Shown: positions 10,067-19,833, counted from the stretch's first letter. The stretch is 38,766 nt of DNA from Luminiphilus sp. (GCA_016778045.1 JADHQG010000011.1:1-38766), one strand, 5' to 3'. The notes: generated by a model not told the origin, from the sequence alone. Numbers and translations: made by a program.

Positions 10067-11470
10067 ATGACTTGCAATACAAAAGGCACTACCTTGGAGT
10101 CGGTTAAATCCCAAGATCCGGACATCTCTCGGATCCGCATGCAGCCACAATCCGTCGAGGCCGAGCGCTCGGTGATCGGCGGTATCTTGCTGGCGCCTGA
10201 GAGCTGGGATGCCATTGCAGAACTGGTCGATGCCGGTGATTTTTATCGGCCCGAGCACCGGGCCATCTTCCGCCAAATCGCCACTTTGGTTGACCGCAAC
10301 GAGCCAATTGATGTCATTACGGTCGCGGATCGACTGCTGGCCACCGGTGAGTTGGATGCGGCTGGCGGGCATACCTACCTGGCCGACCTGGTGGAACAGA
10401 CGCCAACCGCGGCCAACGTCAGCGCTTACGCCCGAGCTGTGCGTGAGAGAGCGCTGTTAAGAAAGTTGATCAGTGCCGCACAGGATATTGCCACGGCAGG
10501 TTTCAATCCCGAGGGGCGCAGCGCTGAAGAGCTCGTAGACGAGGCCGAGCGCCTCATCATGACAGTCTCGGAGAGCGGTCCGAAAACCGGTGGCCCACGA
10601 GGTATGGGGCCGCTGCTGACGGGGGCCTTAGAGCGTATTGAGGAGCTCTACAACACTGGCGGCGACATCACCGGCTTGACGACAGGGTTTATCGATCTCG
10701 ACAAGCGCACATCAGGTTTGCAGCCCTCTGATTTGGTGATTGTGGCGGGCCGGCCCTCAATGGGTAAAACCAGCTTTGCCATGAATTTGGTTGAAAACGC
10801 CGCCGCCCATACTAATAAACCCATTGTTGTGTTCTCGATGGAGATGCCGGCGGAACAATTGGTTGTGCGGATGATGTCGTCGCTGGGCAAGATTGATCAG
10901 TCTCGGTTGCGCAACGGCAAACTCCAGCAGGACGACTGGCCCAAGCTCTCTGCCGCCATGGCGAAGCTCAAAGACACGTCGATTTTCATCGACGACACGC
11001 CGGCGCTCACACCCACTGAAGTGCGCGCACGTGCGCGGCGGTTGTCACGAGAGCACGGCGATCTCGCCATGATCTTGGTGGATTATCTGCAACTGATGCG
11101 TGTCGCGGGTGCCGCTGAGGGCCGCACCGCCGAAATTTCAGAAATCTCACGTAACCTGAAGGCGATAGCCAAGGAGTTCCGCTGTCCCGTGGTGGCGCTC
11201 TCCCAGTTGAATCGGGCTTTGGAGCAACGCCCTAACAAACGCCCCGTGAACTCAGATTTGCGTGAATCCGGCGCCATCGAGCAGGACGCGGACGTGGTGA
11301 TGTTCATTTACCGCGACGAGGTGTATCACGAGGACTCTCCCGACAAGGGTGTGGCCGAGATCATTATTGGCAAGCAGCGCAACGGCCCCATTGGGACCTG
11401 TCGCCTGGCGTTCCAGGGCGAATTCACGCGCTTTGAAAATCTGGCTCGAGACGACTATGCCGGTTACTGA
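10067..11470 (+). CDS. dnaB: Replicative DNA helicase DnaB
   Basis: 'PQSVEAERSVIGGILL', Walker A 'VAGRPSMGKTSFAMNLVENAA', 'LVDYLQLMRV', 'SDLRESGAIEQDADVVMFIYRDE'; exact start uncertain (ORF opens at 9986). Confidence 0.95.
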   Translation: MTCNTKGTTLESVKSQDPDISRIRMQPQSVEAERSVIGGILLAPESWDAIAELVDAGDFYRPEHRAIFRQIATLVDRNEPIDVITVADRLLATGELDAAGGHTYLADLVEQTPTAANVSAYARAVRERALLRKLISAAQDIATAGFNPEGRSAEELVDEAERLIMTVSESGPKTGGPRGMGPLLTGALERIEELYNTGGDITGLTTGFIDLDKRTSGLQPSDLVIVAGRPSMGKTSFAMNLVENAAAHTNKPIVVFSMEMPAEQLVVRMMSSLGKIDQSRLRNGKLQQDDWPKLSAAMAKLKDTSIFIDDTPALTPTEVRARARRLSREHGDLAMILVDYLQLMRVAGAAEGRTAEISEISRNLKAIAKEFRCPVVALSQLNRALEQRPNKRPVNSDLRESGAIEQDADVVMFIYRDEVYHEDSPDKGVAEIIIGKQRNGPIGTCRLAFQGEFTRFENLARDDYAGY

Positions 11471-11515
11471 GGCGGCGGCTCGCTCTGCGGACTGTAGGCC
11501 CGAGATCACCTCGCA

Positions 11516-11869
11516 ATGAATCAGATGTCATCTCCCATTGATTTCGCCGCTTTACTCGAGATGCTGGGTGGCGATCCGCAGATCGTCGCCTCACTGCTCT
11601 CCAAATTTGTGGATGAATTAACCGCGGATCTGTCAGCCAGTGCGCAGGCGAGTGCTGATCAAGACGCCGAGGCGCTGCGGCAGATCGCGCATCGCATCAA
11701 GGGCACCAGCGCCAATTTGCATGCTTTGATGCTGTCAGCTGCCGCGCGCGAGCTGGAGCAGGCTTGCACCGAGGCAGATGCCTCGCTGATGACCATCAAG
11801 CAGCAAGTGATGGCTGATCAGGCGCGTTTCGTGCAAGGGGCGATCGAAAGCTGGAGCGCCGATAACTGA
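11516..11869 (+). CDS. Stand-alone Hpt (histidine phosphotransfer) domain protein
   Basis: H-box 'LRQIAHRIKGTSANLHALMLSAAARELEQAC'. Confidence 0.8.
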   Translation: MNQMSSPIDFAALLEMLGGDPQIVASLLSKFVDELTADLSASAQASADQDAEALRQIAHRIKGTSANLHALMLSAAARELEQACTEADASLMTIKQQVMADQARFVQGAIESWSADN

Positions 11870-11894
11870 GGGAAAAGCTTCGAGGCAAGGTGCT

Positions 11895-12572
11895 TCAAAG
11901 ACCGATTTCTTTCCGTAACCTCGCCAAATGGGTGACTTGCTCTTCTGTGCTGGGTGCGTCTTCCTGCGGTGCAGACAGCGCTACCCGCTCCGGGCCCTCC
12001 AGGATTTCGCCGCGCGCCGCGCGACTGACCCATCGCTCGTAGTGTTCCCGATAGACCGGCCAGGTCTTGGACTCGGGTTCTGTAGCCAGAAAGAACCAAT
12101 CGCTGTCACGGCCTGCGAGATACACGGCCGCATGGCCCCAAGGCGCTTCCGTTTTGGGCGAGGGGGCTAGGCACGCCTCTTTGTAGGCGTCGTAGGGTGA
12201 GGGCAGTCCAAGGTCGCTCAGAGAGTGCCGGCACGCTTCGATCATCCGGTTCAGGGTGGGCAGGTAATCGCTATGTTCAATGGCGTGCTGTGCTGCGCGG
12301 AGGATGACCGCGCTTGGATAGGCTTCGAGTGCCTCCAGCCACAGGCGTTTGACCTGCTTCACCTGCTCGGCGTCTGACCAGGCCGCATAGTACTGGTTGT
12401 GGTAGTTGAGACGAAACAGCGCAAAGACCTGATTCAGGGCCTCGACCAATTGCGAGTCGGGCGGTTCTCGTGCTTCAGTTGGCCCAGCTGGTGTCGGTGA
12501 GGTCGTCGCTGAGACTTCGGTCCTTTGAGCGATGTCCTGCGCCAATGCTGCCGCGTCCTGTTTGTCCGCCAT
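11895..12572 (-). CDS. Lambda replication protein P-like protein (candidate helicase loader)
   Basis: Layout resembles lambda P: 'LNQVFALFRLNYHNQYYAAWSDAEQVKQVKRLWLEAL', 'LPTLNRMIEACR', 'YDAYKEAC', 'WGHAAVYLAG', 'WPVYREHYERWVSRAARGEIL', 'LARLRKEIGL'; likely ATG (MADKQ) at 12572 preceded by GGAG; overlaps the 3' end of the upstream gene. Confidence 0.7.
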   Translation of the reverse strand: MADKQDAAALAQDIAQRTEVSATTSPTPAGPTEAREPPDSQLVEALNQVFALFRLNYHNQYYAAWSDAEQVKQVKRLWLEALEAYPSAVILRAAQHAIEHSDYLPTLNRMIEACRHSLSDLGLPSPYDAYKEACLAPSPKTEAPWGHAAVYLAGRDSDWFFLATEPESKTWPVYREHYERWVSRAARGEILEGPERVALSAPQEDAPSTEEQVTHLARLRKEIGL

Positions 12573-13584
12573 CCTGATCTCCATACCCTGCTGCCCGGCA
12601 CTGCCGCTTGACGTGCTGCAGGAATTTGCTATTCCACGAGGTATGCACCTCGTTGCTGTCGACCCAGTACATCACAAACTCGGGCAGGAGCGCGCGGGCG
12701 TCCTGCTCGGGGATGCCGGCCAGACTCAGCGTTTCATAAACTGACGTGTCGGGCTCCCAGTTCCGGGGTATGCGTCTAGGTTCGGTGCTGTGGTGCATCT
12801 GGCTCGTGTGTTTAAGCCACCGCCTGCGCACATGCTCCACAAAACGGGTGTTCACCTCTTTTGGCGGGCCGCCGCGCTCGCTCCAGTACAGGATGAATTC
12901 GGCCCTGACAGATTCGGCAAACACGATGTCGATGTCGGCCTGGGCCAAAATATCGAGAGCGTCCTGACTGGGCACCCAGTCGCGACCAAAGGGCGAGGGC
13001 GGTGTGATTTCAAATGTGTTTGCGAGCCGCCGGTTATCTTGCTGTTGGGCATCGCGCCAGCGCGCCAGCACGTGTTGCCGAAACTGGGTATCAATTTCCT
13101 TTCCGCTCGCGGGGAGAAACTGCGCTCGGACTTGGTCGATAAAGCCCTTTGGAATGCCATGATTGAGCACCAATAGTTCTTCTAGCGCCGGGCTGAGCTG
13201 CCACCCTTGAGCGAGCCCATCGTAGCCTTCAGGCGTTGGGTTAGCGGTGGTGTTTGACCCCGAGCGGTTTGGGCTTTCGCTGCGGCTGTGATGTTCGCTC
13301 TCGATCGCGGTACCACTCAGGATAACGGTATCAGCGTTCTGACTCGGCAGCTTGTGGAGGATGCCCAGCGCCACTAATTTATCGATCAGCTGCAGAATAT
13401 AGTCGATTGACCAGAAAGACAGCGCGCGTTGTAGCGCCTGCACCGATAGGGTGGTCCAGCCGTCTCGATCATCCAGTTGTGCGCCAATTTCCTGCAAGAG
13501 AACGGCCTCTTCCAAGCCGATGATTTCAGCCAGCTCGGGGGAGAAGGTCAGTTGTCGATCAGGAATGAGCGGCGCGGGTGGCAT
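12475..13584 (-). CDS. DnaT-like ssDNA-binding domain protein with three tandem DnaT-type domains and a winged-helix-like N-terminus
   Basis: C-terminal repeat units 'NWEPDTSVYETLSLAGIPEQDARALLPEFVMYWVDSNEVHTSWNSKFLQHVKRQ', 'DWVPSQDALDILAQADID...VRAEFILYWSERGGPPKEVNTRFVEHVRRRW', 'GWQLSPALEELLVLNHGIPKGFIDQVRAQFLPASGKEIDTQFRQHVLARW'; N-terminal 'LTFSPELAEIIGLEEAVLLQEIG'; likely ATG at 13584. Confidence 0.78.
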   Translation of the reverse strand: MPPAPLIPDRQLTFSPELAEIIGLEEAVLLQEIGAQLDDRDGWTTLSVQALQRALSFWSIDYILQLIDKLVALGILHKLPSQNADTVILSGTAIESEHHSRSESPNRSGSNTTANPTPEGYDGLAQGWQLSPALEELLVLNHGIPKGFIDQVRAQFLPASGKEIDTQFRQHVLARWRDAQQQDNRRLANTFEITPPSPFGRDWVPSQDALDILAQADIDIVFAESVRAEFILYWSERGGPPKEVNTRFVEHVRRRWLKHTSQMHHSTEPRRIPRNWEPDTSVYETLSLAGIPEQDARALLPEFVMYWVDSNEVHTSWNSKFLQHVKRQCRAAGYGDQDGGQTGRGSIGAGHRSKDRSLSDDLTDTSWAN

Positions 13585-13673
13585 TTCGATGCGGTGAGGT
13601 TCAAGCGGTCTGATAGGATACCCACTTACCTGCACCAATACAGCAATTACCATCAGTTTCCGGAGAGTTTCGC

Positions 13674-15050
13674 GTGGCAAAGGCAAAAACCGCATTTGTC
13701 TGTAACGACTGTGGAGCGGATTTCCCGAAGTGGCAGGGTCAGTGCGGTGAATGCAACGCCTGGAACACCTTGTCTGAAATTCGCTTGAGCGCGCCCGCCG
13801 CCAAGAACAGCTCCGGGCGCTCGGCAGGCCGAACGGGTTTTGCCGGTAGTGTCGCAGCGGTGCAGCGGCTCGAGGACGTTGCGGTGGTGGATATGCCGCG
13901 CTTCAGTTCGGGTTTCGAGGAGTTCGATCGGGTACTGGGTGGTGGTTTTGTGCCAGGTTCCAGCATATTGATTGGCGGTCATCCCGGTGCAGGCAAGAGC
14001 ACGCTGCTATTACAGACTTTGTGTCGCCTTGCCTCATACCATACCGCGCTCTATGTTACGGGCGAGGAGTCGCCTGAGCAGATTGCGCTGCGTGCCAGTC
14101 GCCTGAGTCTGCCAACTGATCAACTGCAGATCATGGCCGAGACCGACGTCGATAATATTCTAGCGACGGCTGAGTCGCTGAAACCCAAAGTGCTGGTAGT
14201 GGATTCGATTCAGGTACTGCACAGCGAAACCCTCACGTCGGCGCCCGGCAGCGTTTCGCAGGTGCGCGACTGTGCGGCGCAGCTGACGCGCTACGCAAAG
14301 CAAACGGGGACGGTATTGATTCTGGTCGGCCACGTCACCAAAGACGGCAGCCTGGCGGGTCCGAAGGTGCTTGAGCACATGATCGATTGTTCGATTTTGA
14401 TCGAGGGTGACCATGATTCCCGCTACCGAACCCTGCGCGGGCAGAAGAACCGGTTTGGTGCGGTCAACGAGCTGGGTATTTTCGCCATGACCGATGCGGG
14501 CATGCGCGAGGTCAGTAATCCCTCTGCCATTTTCTTGGACCGCTCCGAGCACACTGCACCGGGGACCACCGTTGTGGTCGTTTGGGAGGGAACGCGACCG
14601 TTGTTGGTCGAGATACAGGCGCTCGTTGACGACAGTTCGCTCGGCAACCCCCGGCGCGTGACCGTAGGGTTTGAACAAAATCGGCTCGCGATGTTGCTGG
14701 CCGTGCTGCATCGGCACGGTGGCGTTCAGGTGGGCGATCAGGATGTTTTTGCCAACGTCGTGGGGGGTGTCCGGGTCATGGAGACCTCTGCCGATTTGGC
14801 GCTGCTGTTGGCAGTGGTTTCAAGCCTCCGCGACCGGTCGCTACCCCGTGATTGGGTGGTATTCGGCGAAGTGGGGTTGTCCGGAGAAATTCGGCCGGTG
14901 GCCAGCGGTCAGGAGCGGCTGGCCGAAGCGGCGAAGCACGGCTTCAAAGTGGCCATTGTGCCCAAGGCCAACGCGCCGAAAAAAGCCATCGCAGGCCTGA
15001 AGGTCATCGCTGTTTCAAGGCTCTCCGAAGCCCTCGAGGCCTGTCAGTGA
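13674..15050 (+). CDS. radA: DNA repair protein RadA
   Basis: N-terminal zinc finger 'FVCNDCGADFPKWQGQCGECNAWNT', Walker A 'IGGHPGAGKSTLLLQ', 'KNRFGAVNELGIF'. Confidence 0.96.
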   Translation: MAKAKTAFVCNDCGADFPKWQGQCGECNAWNTLSEIRLSAPAAKNSSGRSAGRTGFAGSVAAVQRLEDVAVVDMPRFSSGFEEFDRVLGGGFVPGSSILIGGHPGAGKSTLLLQTLCRLASYHTALYVTGEESPEQIALRASRLSLPTDQLQIMAETDVDNILATAESLKPKVLVVDSIQVLHSETLTSAPGSVSQVRDCAAQLTRYAKQTGTVLILVGHVTKDGSLAGPKVLEHMIDCSILIEGDHDSRYRTLRGQKNRFGAVNELGIFAMTDAGMREVSNPSAIFLDRSEHTAPGTTVVVVWEGTRPLLVEIQALVDDSSLGNPRRVTVGFEQNRLAMLLAVLHRHGGVQVGDQDVFANVVGGVRVMETSADLALLLAVVSSLRDRSLPRDWVVFGEVGLSGEIRPVASGQERLAEAAKHGFKVAIVPKANAPKKAIAGLKVIAVSRLSEALEACQ

Positions 15051-15053
15051 GCC

Positions 15054-16718
15054 TTACTTAAGTTTGCGATGCTTAACGCGGCTCGGCACGGCAGCGTCTG
15101 CACCGACACGCTGCCGGTAGTCTTCTTCATACTCTGAGTAGTTGCCCTCGTGAAAGACGACGCCGCCGTCGTTTTCATAGGCCAGAATGTGGGTCGCGAT
15201 ACGATCCAGAAACCACCTGTCGTGAGAGATGACCAACGCTGATCCCGGGAATGCCAGTAGCGCTTCCTCCAGCGCACGCAGCGTTTCCACGTCCAAGTCA
15301 TTGGTGGGCTCATCCAGCAACAGCACATTAGCACCTTGTTTGAGCAGCTTCGCAAGATGTAGCCGGTTGCGCTCACCTCACGATAAATCCTTCACGAACT
15401 TCTGCTGATCAGAGCCTTTGAAATTAAAACGCCCCACATAGGATCGAGAGGGCACTTCGTAGTTTCCGATACGGATGATGTCGAGCCCGTCGGAGACTTC
15501 CTCCCAAACGGTTTTGCTGCCGTCGAGGTCGTCGCGGGATTGGTCTACGTAGCCCAGCTCGACGGTGTCACCTACAGTGACCTCGCCACCATCCGGTGTT
15601 TCGAGGCCCATTAAAATTCGGAACAAGGTCGATTTGCCCATACCGTTGGCACCGATGATGCCGACGATACTCCCCTTGGGTACAACAAAGCTGACGTCGT
15701 CAAAAAGCAGCCTATCGCCAAAGGTTTTTCGGAGGCCGCTGACTTCGACGACCTTGTCGCCCAGCCGGGCGCCCGGGGGGATATAGATCTCGTTGGTTTC
15801 GTTGCGGCTCTGAAACTCTTGCGAGTTGAGCTCTTCGAATCGCTGCAGTCGCGCTTTGTTCTTGGCCTGCCTGCCCTTCGGGTTGGAGCGAACCCACTCG
15901 AGCTCAGCCTTGATGGCTTTCTGATGCGAGGCCTCCTGGCGTTGCTCCTGCTCGATGCGCTTTTCTTTGGCCTCCAACCAGTTGGAGTAGTTGCCTTCGT
16001 ACGGGATGCCCCGGCCGCGATCCAGCTCAAGAATCCAGCCCGCCGCATTGTCGAGAAAGTAGCGGTCGTGGGTAATGGCCACCACAGTACCGGGGAAGTC
16101 CTCCAAAAAGTGCTCAAGCCAGGCCACCGATTCGGCGTCCAAGTGGTTGGTGGGCTCATCGAGTAACAGCATGTCGGGCTCAGAGAGGAGCAGCCGCGCC
16201 AAAGCGACCCGGCGGCGCTCACCCCCAGAGAGGGTGTCTACATGGACGTCCCACGGCGGCAATCGCAGGGCGTTGGCGGCAATGTCGAGTCGCGTGTCGA
16301 GGTTATGCGCATCCTTGGCTTGAATGATGTCCTCGAGCCGCGCCTGTTCCCTCGCCAGTGCGTCGAAATCGGCATCAGGCTCCGCGTAGTCTGCGTAGAT
16401 TTTTTCAAGCCCAGCGAGGGCGTCGATGGCTTCCTGAACCCCTTCTTCAACATTACCCCGCACATCTTTGTCGCTATTGAGCTGCGGCTCCTGAGGCAGG
16501 TAACCAATCTTGATGCCGGGCTGGGGGCGCGCCTCACCTAGAATTTCGGTATCGATGCCCGCCATGATTTTGAGCAGAGTAGACTTACCCGCGCCGTTCA
16601 ATCCGAGCACACCAATCTTGGCGCCTGGGAAAAAAGACAGCGAGATATCTTTCAGAATTTCTTTTTTCGGCGGGACGATCTTCCCGACGCGGTTCATGGT
16701 GTAAACGTATTGCGCCAC
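15054..16718 (-). pseudogene. ettA: Energy-dependent translational throttle protein EttA (ABC-F) interrupted by an in-frame TGA at 15378..15380
   Basis: N-terminal ORF 15378..16718 ends '...VGRFNFKGSDQQKFVKDLS*'; the same frame continues '[41 protein letters not shown]...RKLK' to 15054; stop lies inside the LSGGE signature of the second ABC domain. Confidence 0.88.
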
Positions 16719-16980
16719 TGCAAGACTCCGAGAATTAAGCGAGGGATCGAGCCTGGGTTGGCGGTTCCCACGGGGTGCTGAAAGAACGTGTTAACTGAGG
16801 GGGATGAGTTTACTGAAATGCTGACAGTTGTGCTGGGTAACGTGAGAGAGGCCGACGATAGTTGTGAAGCCCGCGTTGTAATGCCTGCTCTAGAAAGGCT
16901 TTGATTGTCTCTTTAGGGATTTCGTATTGAATCTGGGGGAGCGCAGAGCTGTGACGGTCCTTTGAGTAACCACTCGGAAG

Positions 16981-17169
16981 TTACTCTTCTCGAATTTCGA
17001 CGATAGTCGACTTGATCACGTCCTCGAGCTTCTGTTCGGTCTCATTCCAAACCACAAGGCGTTCGCTGTCCGGATTGGCCGGTACGTCGGCCTCCCGAAA
17101 CTCGATGGTTTTGGTCTCGCCTGTCTTCCAGTGCTTAAAGGTCATAAACTTTTTGGGCACGCTCAACAT
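16981..17169 (-). CDS. Small hypothetical protein (62 aa)
   Basis: 'MLSVPKKFMTFKHWKTGETKTIEFREADVPANPDSERLVVWNETEQKLEDVIKSTIVEIREE'; ATG at 17169. Confidence 0.5.
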   Translation of the reverse strand: MLSVPKKFMTFKHWKTGETKTIEFREADVPANPDSERLVVWNETEQKLEDVIKSTIVEIREE

Positions 17170-17394
17170 TTCCTCACGTTGTCTGACCATTCGCTACTGT
17201 GAACTCATACGGTGAGTTGTTGCCCCTGGAGCACCGAGCCACTCAAAAGCGACCGCAATGTTCCCATGAGGTGAACCCTGCTGCTGAGTGCCACTATCCC
17301 AAGCAAAAACCGAAACACAATAGATGTCTATCTGGATGACCGATCAGGTCGGCCTGCTTTTTTTTACTTTCTGATTGCCCTGGCTTTGAGACCT

Positions 17395-18471
17395 TCAAAT
17401 CGCAATTGGTGCGTTACTGGGGTCCTGCTCTTCCTGGTAGTCAGAGGGCATCAGCTCTTCGTGAAAGGACTCAGCTTCAAAGGTGTCTTCGTCAAGAATG
17501 CCGGCGATATGGAAGAGCGCGTCACCTGCGTAAACCAGCGGCAAGTTGGATCGACCAATAATGACGCCGGCAGCGGGCGCGATAACCTCCGTTTCGTCTA
17601 TGCCGAGAGGATCGGCGATCAAGCCGATCACCTGTCCTTCGCTGACTTGTGCCCCGAGAGGCACCAGTATCCGATGGATGCCACTTGCAGGCGCCCTCAG
17701 CCACTGGGTACGGCGGCTGAAAATGGTCTTTGTGCGTGCATTGGAGCGGCTTTTGCGCATCATCCCCAGATGACGCATTACGTTTACGACGCCTTTTACG
17801 CCGGCGCGAATATAGACCTCATCAAAGCGCAGCGCCTCGCAGCTCTCGTAGAGGATAACCGGCACGCCCAACTCGGTCGCGCAGTGGCGTAACGACCCAT
17901 CTCTGACCGCAGAGTCAATGACCAGTGGGGCGCCAAACGCCTCGGTCATGGCCCGCACTGCCGGGTCGCTCAGTTCCGCACGGATCTGCGGGAAGTTGCT
18001 GCGGTGCCTGCCGCCCGTATGCAGGTCGATGCCGTGAGTACAGTTCGACACGATTTCCTGCATAAAGGTATGAGCAACACGCCCGGTTAGAGATCCGCTA
18101 GCCGAGCCGGGAAAGCTGCGGTTTAAATCTCTGCCGTCAGGTAAATATCGCGAGTGAGAGATTACGCCATATACATTGACGATCGGAATCGCGACCAGGG
18201 TGCCCCGCAACTTCTTTGCATCGACGCGTTTAATTACCCGGCGGATGATTTCGATGCCGTTGATTTCATCGCCGTGGATGGCGGCGCACACAAACAGTGC
18301 CGGGCCAGCATGTGGCCCATGAATCACATGCGCCGACATGGCTAGATCATCGTGCGCGTAGGTAGGCGCCACGGGTATTTCTACTGTGCGCGACTCTCCG
18401 GGAGCGATGACAGCATCGCCGATCTTAAATTGCATGGCTGCTTTCACAGCGTTGCCGTGGGGTACAGACAT
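17395..18471 (-). CDS. Succinylglutamate desuccinylase/aspartoacylase family protein associated with rimK
   Basis: 'HGPHAGPALFVCAAIHGDEINGIEIIRRVI', 'IDLHTGG'; zinc carboxypeptidase-like motifs; 4 nt downstream of rimK. Confidence 0.87.
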   Translation of the reverse strand: MSVPHGNAVKAAMQFKIGDAVIAPGESRTVEIPVAPTYAHDDLAMSAHVIHGPHAGPALFVCAAIHGDEINGIEIIRRVIKRVDAKKLRGTLVAIPIVNVYGVISHSRYLPDGRDLNRSFPGSASGSLTGRVAHTFMQEIVSNCTHGIDLHTGGRHRSNFPQIRAELSDPAVRAMTEAFGAPLVIDSAVRDGSLRHCATELGVPVILYESCEALRFDEVYIRAGVKGVVNVMRHLGMMRKSRSNARTKTIFSRRTQWLRAPASGIHRILVPLGAQVSEGQVIGLIADPLGIDETEVIAPAAGVIIGRSNLPLVYAGDALFHIAGILDEDTFEAESFHEELMPSDYQEEQDPSNAPIAI

Positions 18472-18475
18472 CCTG

Positions 18476-19381
18476 CTACCCCTTCACTCGACGCTTCGAT
18501 TTGCCGGTGTGCACGTGAGATTCGATGAATTCGATGACCTTGCCCGCTACGTTGACTCCGGTTGCTTCCTCGATACCTTTGAGGCCGGGCGATGAATTCA
18601 CTTCCATGACTAGTGGTCCACGATCGGACCTGAGAATATCGACGCCTGCAACGTTAAGCCCCATGGTTTGAGCGGCCTTGATAGCGGTCCTGCGCTCCAG
18701 TTTAGTGAGATTAGTGAGCCGGGCACTGCCCCCGCGATGCAGGTTGGAGCGGAATTCGCCTGCCGCTGACGTCCGCTCCATCGCCGCCACGACCTTGCTG
18801 CCGATGACAAAGCATCTGACATCAGACCCACCTGCTTCTTTGATAAATTCCTGTACCAGAAAGTCCGCGCCCAATTCCTTGAACGCCTCGATCACTGACT
18901 CGGCTGCTTTCGCAGTCTCCGCCAGCACGACACCGCGCCCTTGTGTGCCTTCGAGCAGCTTGACCACAACAGGGGCGCCGCCCACAAGCTGAATGAGCTG
19001 TCGGGTATTGGAAACATCGTGGGCAAAGCCGGTCGCCGGCATGCCGAGCCCCTTTCGAGAGAGCAGTTGCAGCGCACGTAGCTTCGACCGCGACCGCCCC
19101 AGGGGAATAGAACCTACCAGCGAGTAGGTATCCATCATCTCGAATTGTCGAATGACCGCAGTACCGTAGTTGGTGACGGACGCACCGATACGAGGAATGA
19201 TGGCATCCAAATGCTCTAGCTCCTGCCCTCGATACCACACTGAAGGCTTGGCGGAGCTGATATCCATGTAGCACTTCAGCGTATCGATGACTCGGCATTC
19301 ATGACCGGAAGCCAATGCCTCCTCAAGGAGTCTGGAGGTGCTGTAGAGTTTGGGATTACGCGACAGAATGCCGATTTTCAT
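18476..19381 (-). CDS. rimK: 30S ribosomal protein S6--L-glutamate ligase (ATP-grasp)
   Basis: '[22 protein letters not shown]', '[20 protein letters not shown]', '[36 protein letters not shown]'. Confidence 0.95.
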   Translation of the reverse strand: MKIGILSRNPKLYSTSRLLEEALASGHECRVIDTLKCYMDISSAKPSVWYRGQELEHLDAIIPRIGASVTNYGTAVIRQFEMMDTYSLVGSIPLGRSRSKLRALQLLSRKGLGMPATGFAHDVSNTRQLIQLVGGAPVVVKLLEGTQGRGVVLAETAKAAESVIEAFKELGADFLVQEFIKEAGGSDVRCFVIGSKVVAAMERTSAAGEFRSNLHRGGSARLTNLTKLERRTAIKAAQTMGLNVAGVDILRSDRGPLVMEVNSSPGLKGIEEATGVNVAGKVIEFIESHVHTGKSKRRVKG

Positions 19382-19833
19382 GGTGTTTCTGGGGGGCGAT
19401 AACGATCGCCACCTTGCAAAAAGGAGCGCCGAGGCAACACCGAGGCATCTCTCGGGAGGGCGGTGCGGCCGAGTAACATTGGAAACTGCAAAGTACTGCG
19501 ATCGGTGAGCGTGATATCGATTGGCGCGCGGTACTCGCCAATGTGCACGGTGCTCCTTACTACCGCGCGCCGCTCTGTTTTGCCGCCCGAATCGGTGACC
19601 TCCCGGAAGTCTATAATTCTGGCCTCGCAGAGGCTGCCGATGTCAGCTGATCCGGCGACAGCGCAGACACGAAATCTCACCCAGTCGACCCCATTTTTTT
19701 CAAAGAAATGAATGTCTCCAGCGTGGAGTGCACTGGTTTTGGCACCGGTATCGACCTTGACCTTGATCCACGACAGGCTTAGGTCTGGCAAGGTTAACCA
19801 TTCGCGCCAGCCGACTCGCAGTGGCGAGTTCAA
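19378..19833 (-). CDS. rimB: RimB-like retropepsin-fold / putative ATP-dependent zinc protease family protein
   Basis: '[32 protein letters not shown]' and '[10 protein letters not shown]'; overlaps rimK start. Confidence 0.82.
   Translation of the reverse strand: MNSPLRVGWREWLTLPDLSLSWIKVKVDTGAKTSALHAGDIHFFEKNGVDWVRFRVCAVAGSADIGSLCEARIIDFREVTDSGGKTERRAVVRSTVHIGEYRAPIDITLTDRSTLQFPMLLGRTALPRDASVLPRRSFLQGGDRYRPPETP

Noticed and set aside
11895-13584. Prophage remnant explanation for the P-like/DnaT-like genes
   Set aside because: No integrase, att-like repeats, repressor or structural genes nearby; neighbours are housekeeping genes, so domesticated chromosomal genes fit better, though not proven
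15378-15380. Selenocysteine or programmed recoding at the ettA TGA
   Set aside because: The position is normally Gly in a nucleotide-binding signature and no selenoprotein family is known here; nonsense mutation or base error is simpler
17330-17370. Plus-strand T8 tract after CAGG-TCGG-CCTG as terminator of a hidden sRNA in the 17191-17394 gap
   Set aside because: Stem only 4 bp, no supported promoter, flanking genes are on the minus strand; too weak to call
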